Origin: a virus | Virus record (IMG/VR): IMGVR_UViG_3300032820_000103 | Span: 1-25,173 of that record | Strand: one strand, 5' to 3' | DNA: 25,173 bases | Shown: positions 13,793 to 22,110 of the stretch, one piece after another | How positions within the stretch are numbered: the stretch's first letter is position 1 | Layout: every line of letters starts with the position of its first letter | Program-made: the position numbers and the translations under genes | Notes under the pieces: model-generated | Seen by the model: the letters and a program-made list of their open reading frames with translations, nothing else | Database searches by the model: none | What the model was told of the DNA's origin: nothing

Positions 13793-14225
13793 GTACATAC
13801 AAACATGCACCCCTCAATTAGCTCTTGAGGTAGGAGAGAATCTCCGTCGCGAAGATGCTAGAGAAGTAGAAGAGACTATGGGACTGTACGCTCCGGTGGC
13901 AGTCCTACAGTCCTACTATAATTCTGCATTTTCTGTATATTTCACTTCACCACACGACAAGGCTGTCGGAGTGGCAGGTGTAACACCGGATAATATCATC
14001 TGGATGTTATGCACAGACGAAGGAGATAACCATCCACATACTTTTGTGAGAGAAGCTAAACGTTGGATTAATAGTTTAGCTAATCCCTACCTTTATAATC
14101 ATTGTGACATGAGAAATGAAAGTCATGTTAAGTTGTTAAAACTTCTTAAGTTTACTTTCATAAATTATTATGTACAGAATGGAGTCCCCCTTATAACATT
14201 TATAAAACCATGTGCGCTCCCGTAG
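13779..14225 (+). CDS. T7 gp13-like internal virion/assembly protein
   Basis: A 148-aa protein starting at ATG 13779 (MHVSKYIQTCTPQLALEVGE), overlapping the gp12-like stop by 14 bases. T7 gp13 is 138 aa and sits at the same place. The fold looks like a degenerate GNAT-type acyltransferase: an N-terminal REDAREVEETMG helix, a central strand pair (KAVGVAGVTPDNIIWMLCTD), and a later helix (HTFVREAKRWINSL). The usual acetyl-CoA loop is not obvious. It is needed for virion maturation in T7 in some way, but is not a major virion component. An upstream in-frame start at 13737 is less likely. Confidence 0.72.
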   Translation: MHVSKYIQTCTPQLALEVGENLRREDAREVEETMGLYAPVAVLQSYYNSAFSVYFTSPHDKAVGVAGVTPDNIIWMLCTDEGDNHPHTFVREAKRWINSLANPYLYNHCDMRNESHVKLLKLLKFTFINYYVQNGVPLITFIKPCALP

Positions 14226-14944
14226 CTATTGGTGTCCTGTCCGCAGCTAGCGGTGTAATGTCGGCTATTGGTCAGCATCAAGCACAGCAAGCAGCTGTAG
14301 CTAGACAGAACCAAATAGCCCAACAACAATATCAAAATCAATTAAGAATATCCGAAGCTCAAGATAGAGCTAAGAAAGAAAAACATTCTGCTGACTTAGC
14401 CGCTCAAGCTCAAGCTGTAACAGATGCTTTAAAGCAACATAATGTCAATCAGATTGAAGCTGATAGGGCAAGCATGGCTGCATCTAGAGCTGCGAAAGAG
14501 AAGATGACAGAGGCTGCCTTTGAACAGCAAGCAATAGTGGCTTCTGCTATACAAGCACAAGGTCAAATGTTATCTACAGGTAACGCAGGTCAATCATTCT
14601 TACTACAAACACTACAGACTGAGCGAGAGCTTGGAATGCAAACAGCCGCTATTGAACAATCACTATATGACACTAATTCAGCCTTGAATACTGAACTATT
14701 CGGTATACAAATGCAACAGTATGGTGCTAATGCTAAAGTTAATAATGCAGTACCATCAACACCAACTGCACCTGGCGCGTCCTTCATTCCTTACAAACCT
14801 ATCAAAGCTAGAGGTCCATCTAATCTTGCACTAATGGGCAACATTGGTAGCTCTATTATGGGTGGTGTATCAGCTGGAGTAGGTTTCCAGAACATGCAAG
14901 ATAACGCAGCAATTAAAGCTACAATGGTTCCTAAAAAACCTTAA
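14210..14944 (+). CDS. internal virion protein, T7 gp14-like
   Basis: A 244-aa protein (T7 gp14 is 196 aa). The N-terminus MCAPVAIGVLSAASGVMSAI matches the MC-x-hydrophobic start of T7 gp14. A long Gln/Ala-rich amphipathic helix follows (about 22-130). The C-terminus includes a Gly/Ser/Met-rich hydrophobic stretch (LALMGNIGSSIMGGVSAGVG) that could insert in the membrane. In T7 this protein is ejected first and forms the outer-membrane pore. It overlaps the gp13-like gene by 16 bases and precedes the gp15-like gene by nine. Confidence 0.88.
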   Translation: MCAPVAIGVLSAASGVMSAIGQHQAQQAAVARQNQIAQQQYQNQLRISEAQDRAKKEKHSADLAAQAQAVTDALKQHNVNQIEADRASMAASRAAKEKMTEAAFEQQAIVASAIQAQGQMLSTGNAGQSFLLQTLQTERELGMQTAAIEQSLYDTNSALNTELFGIQMQQYGANAKVNNAVPSTPTAPGASFIPYKPIKARGPSNLALMGNIGSSIMGGVSAGVGFQNMQDNAAIKATMVPKKP

Positions 14945-14953
14945 TCAATCATC

Positions 14954-17287
14954 ATGGCACAATATAAGAAAGGTGGCTGGGGCAGTGTAAGCACTAATTT
15001 CAACCCTGTAACTGGATTTACCAGTGAAGCTAACCGGATGAATCAACGTTCTAAGGAACGTTATGATAATGCACAGGATCAACTAAGATCACAGAAAGAA
15101 GTCTTAGGGCTACAGACAACTCAAATGCAGTCTGCAGCTAACATGGATGCTAAGACTGCACAGTATGAGCTCAAAGCTTTATCTAACTTTAGTACAACTC
15201 TTAACAACTTCCTTACTACTACGGTGGCAGAGGAAGCTGCTAAGAGAAAAGAAGCTGACATCCGTAAACATATGGATGCCTACCGTCGAAAGGACGCAGC
15301 TTACTGGGAAACTAAGAATGATCTTTCTACGCAATTAAGTAAAGCTCAGGAGGCTCAAGGTGATACAGCAGCTATTGAATTACAGCTTAAAGAATTAGAA
15401 GAAAAGAGAGAGCTTGATAGAACTAGAGACTTAGATGAATTATCTGGTAATGAGAAGTTTGCTTTCTATGCTGTTAAAGCTGAGAGTATAGTAAAGAATG
15501 CTCCTATTGGACTACAGAATTATTATCAAGATAATGGTGAAGTAGAGATAGAGCAAAAATGGAAAGAGAAAGTTGATGGTAAATATCCAACAATAAAAGT
15601 AAAGGATGTAACAGACCCACGTGACAGACAAACAGTCGCTAGGATGTACCAGACTAAGGTACTGAATGAGACGGATATGGGTGGTTTGAAAAGTAAATTT
15701 CAAGTCGCTTTACTTCACGGTCCGTTAGATGATAAGATACAGGCACAACTAGATAATGATGTAAAGAACTTTAACAAGGATGTAGCTCGTGAGAGAATAC
15801 GTTCTTCTAATCAAACACTAAGTAACATACTCAATAAGAGAGAAGGTGCTCCGACTATAGAATCATGGTTAAAGAATGTCTATCCTCAGTATAGAAGAGA
15901 TTTAGATCTTCTAGGAGATCCTACAGGTGTCTGGGATAAAGTTGCCCAACAGATGGAAGGGGTATTAAATGAAACTACAAGTAAAGCTGAGGCTCAGCAA
16001 GTTTATACAGGGATATTAAATGCGATAAAAAATGTAGACCTTATAACACCTGCAGCTCCAAAAGGTTCTCCTTTACATAAGCTTTATCAAAGTAAATTTA
16101 GTGAGGATCGTTTTACTAAAAAATTCAAATTACAAATGGATCTTTTAGATAAAAAAGCAGAAGGTGAAGCTATAGCTACAGTTACAGGTACAATAGAAGG
16201 TGAAAAAGCTAAGCTATTACAGAAAATAAATAATGGTGAAATAACATATGAAGAAGGTCATGCTAAATTCATGGAGTTACTTGATAAACTATCTGGAGAA
16301 GAAGATCCTTATGGCTACAAAACTGCAACAATCTTAAAGTTTAGGGGTGACTTAGCTCTAGGTAGAAAACCAGAAGCATGGCTTGAGATGGCTAGAGGTA
16401 TTGGCTGGGAGAATAACGGTCAGATTTCACGTAAAGATATAGCTGGAATGCCTAACGCATTGATTGAACAGTTACAGGCTGAGGATTTTGAAATAGTAGA
16501 TCATTATACAGGCGCTGAAACTCCACTTCAGATAGAAAAAGTTAAATCAGATGTTAATGAAATCCACACCTTAATTCAATCGATAGAGAAAAAGGCTGGA
16601 GATAATGGGGGTAAGAAAAGCCCAGCACTATCCGCTGCTACGAGAGATTTAGCTTCAGACTGGTACAACAAACTAACTAGATACTATATGTCTGAAGCCG
16701 GAGGCAGTTATAATTTTAATGACGCTTCTAATCTAGCAGGTACAGATATTAAATCTGCTTTAAGACTTGGTGCCGGTGGTAATACAGAAACTAAAGGATT
16801 AAGTGCAGGAGCACAAGCAAACTTTGGAGATACAAACCCATTCCACTGGAAGCGTACCTCAAGAACGGGTCCATGGGGAGGGAATAAAACAATAGAAAAC
16901 CATAATGTATCAGCTAATCATGAAAGTCTTTATGAAGAAGATTCAGGTACTACTGCAATTAAACATATTGACCGTCAACGTAGACTAAACAGTAAAAAAG
17001 AGAAACCACTAAGTAAAGAAGAACGTAGTAACACTTGGTTATTCCCTCCAGTTAATCCAGAAGATAAAGGTACTTATGATTTTCTACTACCGACTGCTAA
17101 AGGGGATTTACCTCAAGTATTAAAATTCCAAGCTGAACGTATGGGGTTTAAAGAATATCCCAGAAGATTACTGAATAGACAGTTAGCAGCTTTGAAAGCT
17201 TTAGCAGATAAAGGAGATACAAATGCCCAAGCAGTATATCAAATATTATTTGAGGCTTGGAGCCCAACAACAGGAGGTGAAGAGTAA
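14954..17287 (+). CDS. internal virion/ejection protein, T7 gp15-like
   Basis: A 777-aa hydrophilic, helix-rich protein (T7 gp15 is 747 aa). The beginning AQYKKGGWGSVSTNFNPVTG is followed by long charged helices with coiled-coil character (about 80-170, 400-450). There is no signal peptide or membrane segment, consistent with an ejected core protein that acts with gp16 in the periplasmic channel. Position between gp14-like and gp16-like genes, length and composition support the call. I did not see a short diagnostic motif. The stop shares one base with the next ATG. Confidence 0.85.
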   Translation: MAQYKKGGWGSVSTNFNPVTGFTSEANRMNQRSKERYDNAQDQLRSQKEVLGLQTTQMQSAANMDAKTAQYELKALSNFSTTLNNFLTTTVAEEAAKRKEADIRKHMDAYRRKDAAYWETKNDLSTQLSKAQEAQGDTAAIELQLKELEEKRELDRTRDLDELSGNEKFAFYAVKAESIVKNAPIGLQNYYQDNGEVEIEQKWKEKVDGKYPTIKVKDVTDPRDRQTVARMYQTKVLNETDMGGLKSKFQVALLHGPLDDKIQAQLDNDVKNFNKDVARERIRSSNQTLSNILNKREGAPTIESWLKNVYPQYRRDLDLLGDPTGVWDKVAQQMEGVLNETTSKAEAQQVYTGILNAIKNVDLITPAAPKGSPLHKLYQSKFSEDRFTKKFKLQMDLLDKKAEGEAIATVTGTIEGEKAKLLQKINNGEITYEEGHAKFMELLDKLSGEEDPYGYKTATILKFRGDLALGRKPEAWLEMARGIGWENNGQISRKDIAGMPNALIEQLQAEDFEIVDHYTGAETPLQIEKVKSDVNEIHTLIQSIEKKAGDNGGKKSPALSAATRDLASDWYNKLTRYYMSEAGGSYNFNDASNLAGTDIKSALRLGAGGNTETKGLSAGAQANFGDTNPFHWKRTSRTGPWGGNKTIENHNVSANHESLYEEDSGTTAIKHIDRQRRLNSKKEKPLSKEERSNTWLFPPVNPEDKGTYDFLLPTAKGDLPQVLKFQAERMGFKEYPRRLLNRQLAALKALADKGDTNAQAVYQILFEAWSPTTGGEE

Positions 17288-17808
17288 TGGAAGAATGGAT
17301 TATACCAGCTCCACATACTGAGCCGGAAGAGATTGGCCTTACAGGTGCTAAATTACAGAGATTAGGACCAGAGTACGATCAAAGAAAAACTCGTAATAGT
17401 GTTATGCCTGGCATCCTATCACAAAATGGCCATCAGCAAACAGTCTTTACTCCTGCTATAGTTGATATACTAGAAAGTGGTAATGTACCTAGAAGACCTA
17501 TTGAAACAGAAGGTCAAGGTAATCCAGACTATGTTAACGAGTTTCCGATATATCCACACGAACTAAAAGGTTTGATGCGTCAAGCAGGTGAAGAGCCTGG
17601 TTCTATGCAAGAAATGCTTACAAGACTTAAAAACACTCCAGACCTAGAAGAGAGACTATTTTATTTAAAAGCTCAACCAGAGATTGATACTGTTCAGAAA
17701 ATGTTCCCTAATAGTACTGGAGCTCAGTTAGGCTGGCTTGCAGATCAGTGGGACGTAGATGCTCGTACTCTCAAAACTATTTATAGAACTTATGGGGGTA
17801 TGCTATGA
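17287..17808 (+). CDS. 173-aa protein inserted between gp15-like and gp16-like genes
   Basis: A 173-aa protein beginning EEWIIPAPHTEPEEIGLTG. It is Pro/Glu-rich in the first half, with a helical second half (EMLTRLKNTPDLEERLFYLK, then GWLADQWDVDARTLKTIYR). T7 has no separate gene here. It may be a virion-core component, or a detached N-terminal piece of the gp16-like protein. No catalytic motif is recognised. One-base overlaps with both neighbours place it firmly in the ejection-protein operon. Confidence 0.7.
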   Translation: MEEWIIPAPHTEPEEIGLTGAKLQRLGPEYDQRKTRNSVMPGILSQNGHQQTVFTPAIVDILESGNVPRRPIETEGQGNPDYVNEFPIYPHELKGLMRQAGEEPGSMQEMLTRLKNTPDLEERLFYLKAQPEIDTVQKMFPNSTGAQLGWLADQWDVDARTLKTIYRTYGGML

Positions 17809-20800
17809 CTCAACAACTCACTGAAGAATTACAGAAAAAAATGTATGAGCCTGAACCTATTCCAGTTAGTGAAGAGGAGCAGACTCAAATAGATCAATCA
17901 GGGGATACTGGTGAATTCCCTCTTAATTTAGAGGCACCTGATCCAAACTGGACTCCACCTGAAGTCCAGCCTAGTGTACCAGCACAACCGGATTTAACAA
18001 GCTTAGTTGGAGATTATAGTCAGTCTGCTAATGCTTTTGTACAGTCCTTGAATCCAGAGCAAATGCAGCAGTATATAATGCAGAACATGCCTAACCTTAA
18101 AGTAGGTGAGGATGGACGCATTATAAATGAAGGCATCTCAGGATTGCAAGATAACATTGCTACTAATTTATTAGGACAAAATGCAGATACACGTTATAAC
18201 CAACAACTACAGAATACAGCTAGAAGTATATATCTAGATCAACAGATTGAGCGTCAGAAAAGCATACCTTCCGAGGTTATCCGTGCTGCATTAGGTGCTA
18301 GAGAAGATCAGATCCATAGTTTAGGTAGTTTTGCTGATCTCAGTGGAGATACCTTGAAACTGTGGATGAACAATATAATGGGTAGAACTACCGATCCTTC
18401 TCAGAAACCATGGTTAGACGATGGTTCTAAGAACCCTGACTATGAAAAAGGTAGTTGGACAGGATTCTTACCTAAAAATATAGTCAGAGAAAACCAGACA
18501 GGCTGGGGTAATTTTGCTAGAGATATACTTGAGTTTCGCTTAATGCTGAAGCTAACTAACAAATTCCCTGGACGTGTACCTAATCAAGCTGTAGCTGGTG
18601 ATAAGAAGATTAACTTCATCACTAAAGCTATGAGGATTACTAGAGATGGTGCTGTAGCTGATCTTTTAACAGAAGATTCAGAGCTTGGCAACATCATGAA
18701 CTCAGCTCAAACACACATGCCTTGGTTAGTTCCACAGATCACAGCTATGATGGCTGTTGATTCTGATGATAATCCGTGGGAGGCTCGCATTAAAACAGTA
18801 GCTGCTGGTAGTACTATGAACTGGGTAGGATACTTCTTAGGAGGTCTATTCAGAGGTGCAAGAGCTGCTAAAAAAGCAAGACAAGCTGGGAAGTCAGTGG
18901 ATGAAGCTAATGATATAGGTAATAATGCATATCGTAAATCAGTTGCTCAAGATGTACTTAAAGCTGAAGAAGCTGCTGAAAGTTCAGCTAAACAACGCTG
19001 GAGTGAAGGGAAAGGTATTTCTAAAGCTGATACAAGAGATGAATTCTTAAGAAAACATCTTAGCCCTGAAGACTATTCTAGACTTAAGGATACAGCTACT
19101 GACGGTGCTGAACGGAATCGCCTAAACCAGCTTGCTGATCAAACAGGTGAAGCTGCAGATGACATATGGGACTGGACTGAATATACAAGCAAACAACAAG
19201 CTCTAAAGAATGCAGGTAGAGAGCCAGATCCATTTGTTAATCCAGAAGGATTTGACAGTGTAGAGAAGGCTACTTACGGTTCGGAAAGAAGGCTAGCTAC
19301 ATCCTCTGCGTTAAGAGATGCAATGGATGGAGGCACTGGAAGAGGGTTTGGTCCCATAGCCAGTGAAGCTCAGATTAGATCCATAGCTATAGGTAATAAA
19401 GCTTTAAGAGAAATAGTCACAGAAGTTTTAGATGATATATCCAACTCCTTATTCCATAGTAAAGAACTAGGCAAGGCTATTCCGAAAGGAATGAGTCAAG
19501 AACAGTTTGAAGTTGCAGCTTATAGAATAGCAGCTCCATTACTAGAACAGTTAGATATCTTCCTTGATGGAGGTAAGATTGATCTAGGTAAAATGTTTAG
19601 ACAACAGCTGAAGAAGCCCAAAGACTTTAGATTATATGGTGAAGTTGATGGAACAATAGTTAAAAATGTTGGTCCTGTACAGAGATCAGCTAATACTATT
19701 GTACTAAGATCTCTCGCTCAAGTTGCATCAGATTTATCTTCTAGTGCTCTTACTATCTCAGATCAAATGCCAATAGGTAGACAAGCTGAGATGGTATTTG
19801 ATGCTATGAAAGTACTATTCCTAGAGAATAAGAAATTAGGCATGATGTGGGGTCTAGATGGACAAGCATTGCAGAAAGGTTTTGTCCTTAGTGATGTAAT
19901 GAAAGCTTCTAAAGAGGCTGATCTTACTAGATTTAACCAACAAACCGAAGAACTTTTTGGTGAATTAGATAAACTTAGACGTTCTGGAGACTTTGAAGGT
20001 ATCAGAGATCTTCTAGAATTATTTAAACTATCTGATGGTAAGGTAAGAACACAAGCACATATTCTTGAATTCCTGTCTGCCAAATTAACTGGCGGTAGAA
20101 TGGATGGTATTGATATTAGAGGAATGACACGTACACAATTACAAGGTACATTCTTTAATTCAATCCTTAGTGGGATGCGAACAGCTCCTAAAGCGATCAT
20201 AGGTACTAATATGATTGCTTATCTACGTCCTGCAATGGGAGCATTAGGTTCTGTTATCAAGATGGATAGAAAAGAACTAGCTGTAGCTATGTCTACATTA
20301 GATTCTTTAAACAGATCAGCTACAGAAAGCTGGGCAATGTGGAAATATAACTGGGATTTAGGTGTTAATAGACAAACTCAGGTTTATCAGGGTAAGTTTG
20401 ATATAGGTTCAGACTTAAAAGAGTGGAATATACTAGGTAAACATATAGCTAAGTACGGCTCTGAAACAGAAAAGATGGCATATGGTGCTCTAGATTTTAG
20501 TGTTAAATTCAACAGCAGCCCTTGGGTTAAGTATAGTGCTAACGCTATGGGAGCTGGAGATGCTTATGCTAGAACTGTAATAGGTCGTCAATATATGGCT
20601 ATTAGAGCAGCTAGAGACGCTTTAGCTAAAGGTGTTGATCCAAAAGATCTTAAGAAGTTTGTTAGAGAAACAGAAGAGAACTTCCGTAACGAAATCTTTA
20701 CTAAAAATAAGGATGGAATGTGGATAGTTAGCGATAAAGCTGCTGCAATGGCAGGTGATGAAGCTGCTATGACCACTGCTTTAGAAGGAAGTCTTAAAGG

Positions 20801-22097
20801 TTTTGAGTTAATTGCTAACTGGCCTGGGATGAGAGCTTTCTTCCCATTTGTTAGAACAGGTTTTAATTATCTTGATATTACTTTCCAGCATACCCCAGCA
20901 GGATTACTTAGAAATAAGTATAGAGACTTAGCAGCTAAAGGTGGTCCACGTAATCTAGAGAAATATGGTATACGTCCGGAAGATGTAGCTGGTGAAATAG
21001 CTATTATGGAAGGTCGTATAGCTGCAGGTACTATGGCTACAATTGCTTTAACTACCGCAGCTCTATCTGGTAGGATTACAGGAGACCTGCCTTGGGATAA
21101 TGAAGATAGAAAACTATGGAAAGCAATGGGTATACAGCCCAATTCCTTTGTATTCGATAAACCAGGTGGAGGTAAAGTATATGTATCCTATAAGGGTATA
21201 GAAATATTCAATACCTTATTTGCAGCCGGTGCTAATACAGTATATGGAACTCATTTATTAGGTGAGAAAGGTACAGATGAATGGCAAAGAAAGCTAGCAT
21301 GGATGTTTAGTAATGTTATTGTTGAACAATCTATGTTAGGCGGTCTCGGTGATTTAATGGATATCTTTAATACCAGTTTAAGTGATGATCTTAGAATGAA
21401 AGCTGTAGCTAGGATAGCTCGATCACATGTACCATTTAAAGGTCTTGCAAATGACTTTGGTATGATTCTTGATGCTAACCAGAAAGAAGCCAACACTCTA
21501 TGGGAAACTCTATTAGCTACAAATGTAGGTACTAAGAGTGTATTATACCCTAAATATGATATATTAAGTAAAGGTAAGAAGCCAAAACCACTAACTACTG
21601 ATCCCTTAAATCCTTTATTACGTTTCTATAATAGAATAAGTCCAGTACCTATAGTTCCTGTTGATGATGATCCAGTCAGAGAAGCTCTTATGGAGATTCG
21701 TTTTAATCTTCCTGATGCATTAGCACGTTTAGAGGGAGTAGAATTAGATTCAAGACAACGATCTGAACTACAGAAGTATTTAGCTTCGAGCGATCTCTAT
21801 GAAAGACTATTAGCTTTAACTAAGAATCCAGACTGGCAAGAAACTTTAAAAGATTATAAAGTTGATAAACTTAAAGATTCAGACGGATGGGACCGTAAAG
21901 CTACATTCTTCTATAGAGAAGTTTATAGAATATTCCAAGAAGAAAAGGAATGGGCAAGATCTCAAATGGCATTAGATCCTAGAAATAGAAAACTAATGAA
22001 TGATATTGAGATTCAAAAAGAACAGAAACGAGCTTTAGCTACAGGTGATCGAGAACTAATTAAAGATGTACAGCATCTCAAGAAACATGGCTATTAA
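17805..22097 (+). CDS. internal core/DNA ejection protein, T7 gp16-like
   Basis: A 1430-aa protein (T7 gp16 is 1318 aa), the largest in the window. The N-terminus is acidic and Pro/Gln-rich and shows no lytic transglycosylase motif, unlike T7 gp16. The rest is mostly helical, with segments such as GMRAFFPFVRTGFNYLDITF and WNILGKHIAKYGSETEKMAY, and a few hydrophobic stretches (TMATIALTTAALSG) that may contact the inner membrane. In T7 it completes the channel and motors the first DNA into the cell. The ATG is inside ATGA shared with the previous stop. Assignment is by size, position and general character. Confidence 0.87.
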   Translation: MTQQLTEELQKKMYEPEPIPVSEEEQTQIDQSGDTGEFPLNLEAPDPNWTPPEVQPSVPAQPDLTSLVGDYSQSANAFVQSLNPEQMQQYIMQNMPNLKVGEDGRIINEGISGLQDNIATNLLGQNADTRYNQQLQNTARSIYLDQQIERQKSIPSEVIRAALGAREDQIHSLGSFADLSGDTLKLWMNNIMGRTTDPSQKPWLDDGSKNPDYEKGSWTGFLPKNIVRENQTGWGNFARDILEFRLMLKLTNKFPGRVPNQAVAGDKKINFITKAMRITRDGAVADLLTEDSELGNIMNSAQTHMPWLVPQITAMMAVDSDDNPWEARIKTVAAGSTMNWVGYFLGGLFRGARAAKKARQAGKSVDEANDIGNNAYRKSVAQDVLKAEEAAESSAKQRWSEGKGISKADTRDEFLRKHLSPEDYSRLKDTATDGAERNRLNQLADQTGEAADDIWDWTEYTSKQQALKNAGREPDPFVNPEGFDSVEKATYGSERRLATSSALRDAMDGGTGRGFGPIASEAQIRSIAIGNKALREIVTEVLDDISNSLFHSKELGKAIPKGMSQEQFEVAAYRIAAPLLEQLDIFLDGGKIDLGKMFRQQLKKPKDFRLYGEVDGTIVKNVGPVQRSANTIVLRSLAQVASDLSSSALTISDQMPIGRQAEMVFDAMKVLFLENKKLGMMWGLDGQALQKGFVLSDVMKASKEADLTRFNQQTEELFGELDKLRRSGDFEGIRDLLELFKLSDGKVRTQAHILEFLSAKLTGGRMDGIDIRGMTRTQLQGTFFNSILSGMRTAPKAIIGTNMIAYLRPAMGALGSVIKMDRKELAVAMSTLDSLNRSATESWAMWKYNWDLGVNRQTQVYQGKFDIGSDLKEWNILGKHIAKYGSETEKMAYGALDFSVKFNSSPWVKYSANAMGAGDAYARTVIGRQYMAIRAARDALAKGVDPKDLKKFVRETEENFRNEIFTKNKDGMWIVSDKAAAMAGDEAAMTTALEGSLKGFELIANWPGMRAFFPFVRTGFNYLDITFQHTPAGLLRNKYRDLAAKGGPRNLEKYGIRPEDVAGEIAIMEGRIAAGTMATIALTTAALSGRITGDLPWDNEDRKLWKAMGIQPNSFVFDKPGGGKVYVSYKGIEIFNTLFAAGANTVYGTHLLGEKGTDEWQRKLAWMFSNVIVEQSMLGGLGDLMDIFNTSLSDDLRMKAVARIARSHVPFKGLANDFGMILDANQKEANTLWETLLATNVGTKSVLYPKYDILSKGKKPKPLTTDPLNPLLRFYNRISPVPIVPVDDDPVREALMEIRFNLPDALARLEGVELDSRQRSELQKYLASSDLYERLLALTKNPDWQETLKDYKVDKLKDSDGWDRKATFFYREVYRIFQEEKEWARSQMALDPRNRKLMNDIEIQKEQKRALATGDRELIKDVQHLKKHGY

Positions 22098-22110
22098 CCC
22101 CTATTAAATT

